NCBI GenBank assembly: GCA_913040875.1
Contig: CAJWHX010000049.1
Span: 1-13,224, forward strand
Length of the DNA stretch: 13,224 nt
Direction of reading: 5' to 3'
From: an uncultured Pseudomonadota bacterium
GTDB lineage: Bacteria; Myxococcota; UBA796
In this document: one piece after another, positions 8,102-13,224 of the stretch
Layout of the letters: each line of letters starts with the position of its first letter
Position numbering within the stretch: position 1 is the first letter of the stretch
Position numbers and translations under genes: made by a program
The notes under the pieces: model-generated
Told to the model about the DNA's origin: nothing
Database searches by the model: none
Seen by the model: the letters and a program-made list of their open reading frames with translations, nothing else

Positions 8102-8122
8102 AGTTCCAGCCGAACAGTTGTC

Positions 8123-8368
8123 TTATTGAGATAGAAAGTCTCATAGGATTTCGTTGGGACGTTGCCCTTCGATGTTGTCATTGAACCAAACATGACCGTC
8201 ATGAGATTCGGGTACATCCAGTAAGTATTCTCTGGTTACACCGTCTTTGGTAATGCTTCGGTATCCGCTTGCAGAGGCGGTCTCACAGATATCATCGGCG
8301 GATGATTTGTCGGCGCATCCCCATGAAACGAAAGATAGAAGGCTGAAGGTGATGTGGGTAGAATTCAT
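8123..8368 (-). pseudogene. Remnant of a second esterase lipoprotein: internal deletion plus Trp-to-stop
   Basis: The 75-codon frame starts at ATG 8368 with a lipoprotein signal (FVSWGC, Cys18). Residues 41-53 (KDGVTREYLLDVP) align with HNGVDREYLLYAP of the neighbouring esterase. Residues 59-75 (HVWFNDNIEGQRPNEIL) then align with the esterase C-terminus HVWHEDDFGGSDLNTLV, which contains the catalytic His. Roughly 200 residues between them, including the Ser elbow and Asp, are missing. The frame stops at TGA (8141-8143) exactly where the esterase has Trp264, and reading through gives DFLSQ then TAA at 8123-8125, matching the esterase's EFVSA. This fits an intact paralogue that lost its core and then gained a nonsense change. 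It could alternatively be expressed as a tiny lipoprotein. Confidence 0.68.
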
Positions 8369-8413
8369 GGTTGTACTCTTGCGATATATGATGTCAATCT
8401 ATAAATAGAGATG

Positions 8414-8442
8414 TTGAGAGTGTAATTACTTTGTTGTATGAA
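8414..8442 (+). promoter_or_regulatory. Candidate sigma70-type promoter for the FGE-like gene
   Basis: TTGAGA (8414-8419) and TATGAA (8437-8442) have a 17-nt spacer. The predicted start near 8449 leaves a leader of about 63 nt before ATG 8512 (33 nt if the GTG at 8482 is used). Confidence 0.38.
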
Positions 8443-8501
8443 GGCATGACGTGATTGCACAACTGAAATGATATCAAGGTAGTGGGATTGTATGATGATT
8501 T

Positions 8502-8506
8502 GGAGG
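8502..8506 (+). promoter_or_regulatory. Ribosome binding site favouring ATG 8512
   Basis: GGAGG lies five nt before ATG 8512. The competing GTG at 8482 has AAGG only two nt away, which is too close for normal initiation. Confidence 0.5.
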
Positions 8507-8511
8507 ATGAG

Positions 8512-9606
8512 ATGAAGAGTTTTTCAGACTTTCATGTAGATTGGATTAAAGCCTGTGAAAAGAATCAAGGATTGTTATCGACGTTGCAAGCTAAAGTACC
8601 AACGTTACTGCTGCATCCAGATGAATCGTACGTACGACAAGGAATAAACATTCTTATATCCTTAGATGGACTGCCATTTGTTCTAGAAAAGAAGAATGGA
8701 GAAGTTGAGATATCCAACAAATACAGTGAAAATCGTATGGTCGTAGAAAAATGCATCATTGAAGAGGTCGTTCAACCACAATCGAAATGGTTTGGACTGT
8801 ATGATTCGGGCGGCTTCGATAAGATGTATTCAAGAACAGTTGAAAATGTAGAGTGGGGTGCTCTATCTGAGTCTGTACAACAAATATTGCTTAGTGATGT
8901 AAAACCGATGGTAGATATTCCAGATAAAAAATATTCTATTGGTAAGTACTTAGTGACCCAAGCCTTATGGGAAAGTGTGATGGGAAACAACCCCAGTTGT
9001 TTCAGAGGTGCTAGTCGTCCAGTTGAGTTGGTGAATTGGTTGGATTCTGTGGTGTTTTGCAATCAATTGAGTGAGAAGGAAGGGTTGGACAAAGTATATA
9101 CATTTCCCGACGGTATGGAGTCAATACTGATAAATAAAACTGGATTGGTTCAGAATCGCTGGATTTACCACGAAGAAATTGAAGTGTCTCAGAATCTAAA
9201 TGCCAATGGCTATCGATTGCCTACCGATTGGGAATGGTACTTTGCTGCCAAGGCCAATCAAGATTTTAAGTATGCAGGGGGTGATAATTTAGATGAGATT
9301 GCCTGGACAAAACAAAATAGTACTGGTCGAACCCACGGGGTTGGTCAAAAGAAGCCCAATGGTTTCGGTTTGTATGATATGACTGGAAATGTCTGTGAAT
9401 GGTGTTGGGATTGGTTTGAAGGCAAAGAAGACCATATTCCAGTCGAAGGGTCTACAGGTCCTGTGAGGGGGGTATCCGGTAGAGTGTGTCGCAGTGGTTC
9501 TTGGGGAGATAAGAGTTGGTGGCTTCTGATACCGTCTTATCGTAGAGATGCTGGTAGCATTCGTTTTAACTATCGTGGTTTTCGTGTTTGTAGAACCATT
9601 CGATAA
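8512..9606 (+). CDS. FGE-sulfatase (SUMF1) domain protein without the catalytic cysteines
   Basis: About 364 residues from ATG 8512 (374 if GTG 8482 is used). The N-terminal ~130 residues are of unknown type, with a short Leu-rich piece (LLLHPDESYVRQGINILISL) resembling HEAT-like starts. The rest is a formylglycine-generating-enzyme domain: YSIGKYLVTQALWESVMGNNPS, PVELVNWLDSVVFCNQLS, NGYRLPTDWEWYFAAKA, GVGQKKPNGFGLYDMTGNVCEW, CRSGSWGDKSWW and the terminal YRGFRVCR. In true FGEs the GSYMCHRSYC segment carries the two active cysteines; here the equivalent positions are Asp and Leu, so sulfatase activation is unlikely. Such domains often act as carbohydrate- or ligand-binding modules or maturases. 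No signal peptide is visible, so it should be cytoplasmic. Codon use seems more AT-rich than in the neighbouring housekeeping genes, and no functional partner is adjacent. Confidence 0.82.
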   Translation: MKSFSDFHVDWIKACEKNQGLLSTLQAKVPTLLLHPDESYVRQGINILISLDGLPFVLEKKNGEVEISNKYSENRMVVEKCIIEEVVQPQSKWFGLYDSGGFDKMYSRTVENVEWGALSESVQQILLSDVKPMVDIPDKKYSIGKYLVTQALWESVMGNNPSCFRGASRPVELVNWLDSVVFCNQLSEKEGLDKVYTFPDGMESILINKTGLVQNRWIYHEEIEVSQNLNANGYRLPTDWEWYFAAKANQDFKYAGGDNLDEIAWTKQNSTGRTHGVGQKKPNGFGLYDMTGNVCEWCWDWFEGKEDHIPVEGSTGPVRGVSGRVCRSGSWGDKSWWLLIPSYRRDAGSIRFNYRGFRVCRTIR

Positions 9607-9748
9607 AGTGATAAGTCAGGAGCATGTTGTTGGTGGAATATTCTACTTATCTTTTACTTGTCCAATTGAGATGATTGTTTGCACAGTCAGTTCATCGTAA
9701 CAGTGATGTTTGGGAGGTGTATTGTCCAGCGGCGTTTTTTGAGCCCAA

Positions 9749-9786
9749 CAAAAAACAGAAAAGCCCCAATCTTTCGACTGAGGCTT
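9749..9786 (-). terminator. Intrinsic terminator of the serS-tRNA unit
   Basis: On the minus strand an 11-bp stem (AAGCCTCAGTC pairing with GATTGGGGCTT, including two G-U pairs) closes a GAAA tetraloop and is followed by a T-rich tract (TTCTGTTTTTT). It begins five nt after the tRNA-Arg 3' end, as expected for a tRNA operon end. Confidence 0.85.
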
Positions 9787-9791
9787 TAAGA

Positions 9792-9865
9792 TACACCCTA
9801 AGGGATTCGAACCCCTGACCTTCTGGTCCGTAGCCAGACGCTCTATCCAGCTGAGCTAAGGGTGC
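9792..9865 (-). tRNA. tRNA-Arg (anticodon ACG)
   Basis: A 74-nt cloverleaf: acceptor GCACCCT pairs with AGGGTGT (G-U at the first pair), the D arm is GCTC/GAGC, and the anticodon stem TCTGG/CCAGA holds loop CTACGGA, giving ACG, which decodes CGN arginine codons once A34 is deaminated to inosine. The T arm is AGGGG/CCCTT with TTCGAAT. Discriminator is A; CCA is not encoded. The spacing to tRNA-Ser(GCT) is 26 nt, so both probably come from one precursor. Confidence 0.95.
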
Positions 9866-9891
9866 ATATGGTATCTGGATTGTATACCGTG

Positions 9892-9980
9892 TGGAGATGG
9901 AGGGATTCGAACCCTCGGTCAAGGTTTCCCCCAACACTCGATTAGCAATCGGGCTCCTTCGGCCACTCGGACACATCTCC
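9892..9980 (-). tRNA. tRNA-Ser (anticodon GCT)
   Basis: An 89-nt class II cloverleaf with a long variable arm: acceptor GGAGATG pairs with CATCTCC, anticodon loop TTGCTAA gives GCT (AGC/AGT codons), and the T arm is GAGGG/CCCTC. The anticodon stem has one C-A mismatch at the second pair. The base after the acceptor is A, where serine tRNAs usually have G. CCA is not encoded. Confidence 0.93.
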
Positions 9981-10088
9981 TTATCACGATGTACATATCT
10001 TGTCAAAGAAAAGACACTGTATTCAGCGACTCCTTTCCAACAGATATTGCTGTCAAAAGACAACCTATGTTAAAGAACATTTAGAGTG

Positions 10089-10174
10089 AGGTGACTGGGG
10101 GATTCGAACCCCCGGTAGCTACTAACTACGACGGTTTTCAAAACCGTTGCCTTAAACCGCTCGGCCAAGTCACC
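10089..10174 (-). tRNA. tRNA-Ser (anticodon TGA)
   Basis: An 86-nt class II cloverleaf: acceptor GGTGACT pairs with AGTCACC, anticodon stem ACGGT/ACCGT holds loop TTTGAAA, giving TGA (TCA and other TCN codons). A long variable arm (GTAGTTAGTAGCTAC, a hairpin) precedes the T arm GGGGG/CCCCC. The discriminator position is T rather than the usual G; CCA is not encoded. It lies 50 nt after the serS stop with no terminator between, so it is probably co-transcribed with its own synthetase gene. Confidence 0.95.
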
Positions 10175-10224
10175 ATTAATCTTCCTCAAAAGTAACGCAC
10201 TCAAAATGGTTCTGCAAGTAGATT

Positions 10225-11532
10225 TCAATCTTGTAGAGTGATTTTTGTCTTGCCGCGCATGTAGGGTTGCAGTACAGTAGGGATGTCTACGCTACCGTCG
10301 TCCTGCTGATAGTTTTCCATGATCGCAACAAGCGTGCGTCCAACGGCCAATCCCGATCCGTTGATCGTGTGACACAGTTTCGGTTTTTTCTCGCCTTTGC
10401 TGCGAAAACGCGTTTTCATTCGGCGGGCTTGAAATTCACCAAAGTTGGAGCAAGAAGAAATTTCACGGTATTTGTTTTGACCGGGCAGCCAGACTTCAAG
10501 ATCGTAACAGAGTTGTGCTGAAAAACTGGTGTCGCCTGCACACAACCGCATCTTTCGGTAGGGAAGTCCCAATGCTTGTAATATTCCACATGCGTGGTCG
10601 GTCAGTGAATGATGCTCAGCGTCAGAGTGTTCAGGTTTTGTAATCTTCACCAGTTCGACTTTATGAAATTGATGCTGGCGAATCAAACCATGAGTGTCTT
10701 TTCCATAGGTTCCAGCTTCTGCACGGAAACAGGGCGTGAACGCACAGAGATGAATCGGGAGGTCTTCTTCGTTCAAGATTTCATCTCTGAACATGTTGGT
10801 GACGGGGACCTCTGCGGTTGGAATCAAGAATCCATCCATTCCACCAATCTCAGAGGTGAGTTTGAATAGATCTTCCTCAAACTTTGGCAGCTGACCGGTA
10901 CCGGTCATGGAATCTCGATTGACGATGTATGGAACCAGAACTTCCGTATAGCCATTGTCTTCAGCAGTATCCAAGAAGAACTGAATAAGGGCTCTTTCCA
11001 GCCGCGCCAAGTCACCTTTTAAGATGCTGAATCGCGCTCCTGCAATTTTGGCAGCGCGTTCGGCATCATAGAGTCCCATTTCCTCACCCAAGATGTGGTG
11101 CTCTTTGGGCTCAAAGTCAAAGGTTCGAGGTGTACCCCATGTTTCAATCAGTTCGTTGTCTTCCTCGCTGGTTCCTTCTGGAACGCGTGCGTCAAGTAGA
11201 TTTGGAAAGGCGTGGAGTAGGTCATCTTCTTGCTTTTGAAGGTCTTTACGCTCGTCTTCGAGTAGATCCAAACGATTGCCAATGGTTGTCACTTCGGTTT
11301 TGATGGCATCCACTTCGTCTAGCTTCTTTTCACGCATCAAGCCGCCGATTTGCTTGCTCAGTTTTTTACGACTGGACCGAAGTTCATCGGTTTTAGTTTG
11401 CAACTCACGACGCCGAGCAATTACTGCAGACAATTTGTTCATCTCGCTCAGCATATCTTCACTGGCGTGACGCTTGTGGAGCTGTTCTAGAACAGTTTCA
11501 AGATTATTTGCGACCAGATTTCGATCCAACAT
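10225..11532 (-). CDS. serS: Seryl-tRNA synthetase
   Basis: A 435-residue class II aminoacyl-tRNA synthetase that charges tRNA-Ser (and tRNA-Sec). The N-terminal long coiled-coil (about residues 25-105, rich in Lys/Glu/Leu) reads the long variable arm of tRNA-Ser. The catalytic core has the class II motifs: motif 1 region around [20 protein letters not shown], motif 2 [20 protein letters not shown] and motif 3 [24 protein letters not shown] and [15 protein letters not shown] are the Ser-site strands. The frame extends to 11649 inside lipB, but ATG 11532 has a GAGGAG ribosome site six nt upstream and begins at the normal MLDRNLV start, so I use it. The stop is followed within 50 nt by tRNA-Ser(TGA). 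Confidence 0.97.
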   Translation of the reverse strand: MLDRNLVANNLETVLEQLHKRHASEDMLSEMNKLSAVIARRRELQTKTDELRSSRKKLSKQIGGLMREKKLDEVDAIKTEVTTIGNRLDLLEDERKDLQKQEDDLLHAFPNLLDARVPEGTSEEDNELIETWGTPRTFDFEPKEHHILGEEMGLYDAERAAKIAGARFSILKGDLARLERALIQFFLDTAEDNGYTEVLVPYIVNRDSMTGTGQLPKFEEDLFKLTSEIGGMDGFLIPTAEVPVTNMFRDEILNEEDLPIHLCAFTPCFRAEAGTYGKDTHGLIRQHQFHKVELVKITKPEHSDAEHHSLTDHACGILQALGLPYRKMRLCAGDTSFSAQLCYDLEVWLPGQNKYREISSCSNFGEFQARRMKTRFRSKGEKKPKLCHTINGSGLAVGRTLVAIMENYQQDDGSVDIPTVLQPYMRGKTKITLQD

Positions 11533-11538
11533 TTGATT

Positions 11539-11544
11539 CTCCTC
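11539..11544 (-). promoter_or_regulatory. Ribosome binding site deciding the serS start
   Basis: GAGGAG lies six nt before ATG 11532. The frame upstream to 11649 has no family-like residues, so this site fixes the start. Confidence 0.7.
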
Positions 11545-11599
11545 ACATGGGTTCAATGCTTGCACTGTTATCCCAAAACAAGGCTGATTTCTAGTAAAT

Positions 11600-12232
11600 T
11601 TACTCGGTTGTCGTCGTTTTGTTGCACCAATCTGTCCACGCCTCTTCAAATCGAGCGCCCATTTCTAAGGCGTATGCTTCCATATTCGGTACGGGAGCGT
11701 GGTCTTCCCATCGCGTGACGAGATCTGACGACATGCCGCAGGGGTTGATCTGGCGGAAGTAATTCAAGTCGGTGGTGAGATTGCAAGCAAATCCATGCCA
11801 ACAGACTTGTCTACGCATGGCAACCCCAAGTGCAACCAGCTTCTTTCCTTGAACCCATACACCAGTGTTTCGTTCATCCCTTGTAGCCAGAATGTTGTGT
11901 TTACCCAACTCTTCAATCCAAAATTCTTCCAAAAATCTGAGGTATGCATGAATATCCAATACGGGTAGTTTGACGATGGGGTACCCAGTCAGCTGACCTG
12001 TTCCATGAAATGTGACGTCACCACCTCTTTCAATTTGTTCGACAGGAACATTGTTGGGGTTCAGAAGGTTGCTCATCGCATTTCGAGCTCGTCCGACAGT
12101 GTAGACAGGATCGTGTTCAACCAGCAATAGCGTATCGTCGATCTCATCGTTGACACGCTGAACCAGCAGTTCTTTCATGTGGTCATAAACAGATCGATAG
12201 TCTGACTGTCTTCCCAGCCATTTGATATCCAT
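11600..12232 (-). CDS. lipB: Octanoyltransferase (lipoyl(octanoyl) transferase LipB)
   Basis: A 210-residue cytoplasmic enzyme that moves octanoyl from octanoyl-ACP to the lipoyl domains of E2 subunits and GcvH; LipA then inserts sulfur. Family motifs in order: [10 protein letters not shown] (39-48), [19 protein letters not shown] (69-87), [14 protein letters not shown] with the catalytic Lys131, WHGFACNL, and INPCGM with nucleophile Cys165. Length matches the family. ATG 12232 lies 3 nt after the tmk stop, and serS starts 67 nt after its end, so the genes are probably co-transcribed. The presence of lpdA two genes upstream makes a lipoylation-linked operon plausible. Confidence 0.96.
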   Translation of the reverse strand: MDIKWLGRQSDYRSVYDHMKELLVQRVNDEIDDTLLLVEHDPVYTVGRARNAMSNLLNPNNVPVEQIERGGDVTFHGTGQLTGYPIVKLPVLDIHAYLRFLEEFWIEELGKHNILATRDERNTGVWVQGKKLVALGVAMRRQVCWHGFACNLTTDLNYFRQINPCGMSSDLVTRWEDHAPVPNMEAYALEMGARFEEAWTDWCNKTTTTE

Positions 12233-12235
12233 TGT

Positions 12236-12877
12236 TCAGTCTTCCCGTTTGGATTCCATCAGCGATGCGATTTCGATGCAAATTTGCTCGTGAATCTCTT
12301 CAATGCTTTGAGTGGCATCCAAACACAGTACCTGTTCTCCACGTTTTTGACAGTGGTCGAGTACTCGATGGTAGGACTGAGAGATTGATCGCAGTCGATC
12401 CAATGTTTCAAACCGTTCTATCGGTAAGCCTCTCTTTTGAACCCGCGCAAAGGAGGTTTCCGGTTCTAATGATAAGAATATTGTTATATCGGGAGCTGGA
12501 AACGTACCATTCAACTGTGCCACAAAGTCAAAATCCAAAGACAGAGATTGGTAGGCAAGTGAGGAGTGGTAGTATCGATCAGATATGACGACGTCACCTC
12601 TTGAAAGGGCTGGTTTGACTCGACCATCCAAATGATCTTGGCGATCGGCAGCAAACAAATAGGCCAGTACTTCATCTCCCACTTCGCTGTGTGGATCTTG
12701 GAGCACACTACGGATGAACTTTCCAACTGGGCGATCTGTGGGTTCGTTGGTGGACACAACGGTATGTCCTTGACGTTCGAGCCAAGATTGGAGTAGGCGA
12801 CACTGTGTGGTTCCCCCCGCACCGTCTAAACCTTCGATGACGATGAAGAGAGAACCTGTATGTGTGTCCGGAGACAT
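12236..12877 (-). CDS. tmk: Thymidylate kinase with a non-canonical P-loop
   Basis: A 213-residue protein of the dTMP kinase family, which phosphorylates dTMP to dTDP with ATP. It has FIVIEGLDGAGGTTQ (11-25), DRP near 48, LAYLFAADRQDHL, VISDRYYHSSLAYQ (97-110, the DR motif), and a LID region with Arg145, Arg149 and ERFE. All are in the usual order and length. The Walker A lysine, normally in GAGKTTQ, is replaced by Gly22 (codon GGA), while the rest of the loop is intact. Whether this enzyme still binds ATP through another residue is unclear; the gene shows no other sign of decay. It starts with a 1-nt overlap of the lpdA stop (TAATG) and ends 3 nt before lipB. Confidence 0.9.
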   Translation of the reverse strand: MSPDTHTGSLFIVIEGLDGAGGTTQCRLLQSWLERQGHTVVSTNEPTDRPVGKFIRSVLQDPHSEVGDEVLAYLFAADRQDHLDGRVKPALSRGDVVISDRYYHSSLAYQSLSLDFDFVAQLNGTFPAPDITIFLSLEPETSFARVQKRGLPIERFETLDRLRSISQSYHRVLDHCQKRGEQVLCLDATQSIEEIHEQICIEIASLMESKRED

Positions 12878-13224
12878 TATTTCTTGTTCGCGATGTGAAT
12901 CGCTTCACCAAGAGCGTGCTTGGCGGCTTCCATCATCCCTTCGCCCAACGTTGGGTGTGGGTGAATGGTCAAACCGAGATCCAAACCTTCAGCCCACAAC
13001 TCAACAGCAAGAGCCGCTTCACTAATGAGGTCGGAGGCATTTGGTCCAACGATTGTAACCCCTAAGACACGGTTGTCAGCATCGTCCAAGATGACTTTGA
13101 AGAAACCATCTGTAGATCCACCGGTGGTCATTGCTCTACCAAGAGCCGCAAATGGCATTTGTCCGACTTTGACAGTGTGTCCCTTTTCAATAGCTTCGTG
13201 CTCCTGCAGACCAGCGACACCAAT
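12877..13224 (-). CDS. lpdA: Dihydrolipoyl dehydrogenase, C-terminal part only
   Basis: The C-terminal 115 residues of a pyridine nucleotide-disulfide oxidoreductase, open to the right window edge where the N-terminal FAD and NAD domains should lie. The part seen is the dimerisation domain: IGVAGLQEHEAIEKG, KVGQMPFAALGRAM, GFFKVILDDADNRVLGVTIV, GPNASDLISEAALAVEL, and the signature HPHPTLGEGMMEAA with the catalytic His and its Glu partner that mark Lpd within the family. Lpd re-oxidises dihydrolipoyl groups of 2-oxoacid dehydrogenases and the glycine cleavage system. Its stop overlaps the tmk start by one nt. Confidence 0.93.
   Translation of the reverse strand: MGVAGLQEHEAIEKGHTVKVGQMPFAALGRAMTTGGSTDGFFKVILDDADNRVLGVTIVGPNASDLISEAALAVELWAEGLDLGLTIHPHPTLGEGMMEAAKHALGEAIHIANKK

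Noticed and set aside
9610..9660. Inverted repeat GATAAGT/ACTTATC with TTTT after the FGE-like gene
   Set aside because: Only 7 bp with a 28-nt loop, too weak for an intrinsic terminator.
9692..10063. A 123-codon minus frame across the tRNA-Ser(GCT), tRNA-Arg and terminator region
   Set aside because: It is a translation of tRNA genes (the familiar PLAQLDRASG...-type artefact) with no ribosome site or domain.
9981..10088. Two TTGACA hexamers on the minus strand between the two serine tRNAs, as tRNA promoters
   Set aside because: Neither has a -10 at 16-18 nt upstream of the tRNA; the second would place the -10 within the tRNA itself.
1..13224. CRISPR arrays, insertion sequences, prophage or integrase genes
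   Set aside because: No regularly spaced repeats, transposase or integrase frames, or att-like direct repeats at the tRNA 3' ends were seen.

Overview
The window looks like chromosome of a Gram-negative bacterium. It encodes a TonB-dependent outer-membrane receptor, several lipoproteins with Sec/Lsp-type signals, LipB and a classical SerRS. Base composition is moderate and none of the tRNA genes encodes its CCA end. The FGE-like and PHB-depolymerase-like lipoproteins and small Cys-containing secreted proteins recall Myxococcota/Bradymonadota-type ('deltaproteobacterial') genomes, but that placement is a low-confidence inference. Every gene is on the minus strand except an esterase (7268-8101) and an FGE-like gene (8512-9606).

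Region 1 (1-4705, minus) is a compact cobalamin lower-ligand and assembly operon, in transcription order cobS, cobC, a fused bluB-cobT, and a TonB-dependent receptor whose C-terminus runs off the left edge. cobS/cobC share an ATGA overlap, cobC/bluB-cobT overlap by 14 nt, and the receptor starts about 50 nt after cobT. BluB makes 5,6-dimethylbenzimidazole from FMN, CobT activates it to alpha-ribazole phosphate, CobC removes the phosphate and CobS joins alpha-ribazole to AdoCbi-GDP; the receptor is then probably a corrinoid importer. CobU/CobP is not in the window, and I see no cobalamin riboswitch upstream.

Region 2 (4837-9606) is a mixed accessory stretch: a single-domain rhodanese, a DUF456-type membrane protein, a small Cys-rich lipoprotein with a twin CX3C motif, and a small secreted protein of unknown function. 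A PHB-depolymerase/feruloyl-esterase-like lipoprotein follows, then the convergent remnant of a second copy of that esterase (N-terminus fused to C-terminus by an internal deletion, then a Trp-to-stop change), then an FGE-sulfatase-domain protein lacking the catalytic cysteines. The stretch 6375-6667 holds no gene I can support; 7052-7267 is a divergent intergenic region with a plausible promoter for the esterase.

Region 3 (9749-13224, minus) is a housekeeping unit in transcription order lpdA (5' end beyond the right edge), tmk, lipB, serS, tRNA-Ser(TGA), tRNA-Ser(GCT), tRNA-Arg(ACG), ended by a strong intrinsic terminator at 9749-9786. lpdA/tmk overlap by 1 nt and tmk/lipB are 3 nt apart. 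LipB lipoylates the E2 subunits that Lpd re-oxidises, and SerRS charges the two adjacent serine tRNAs. The predicted thymidylate kinase lacks the Walker A lysine although its other motifs are intact.
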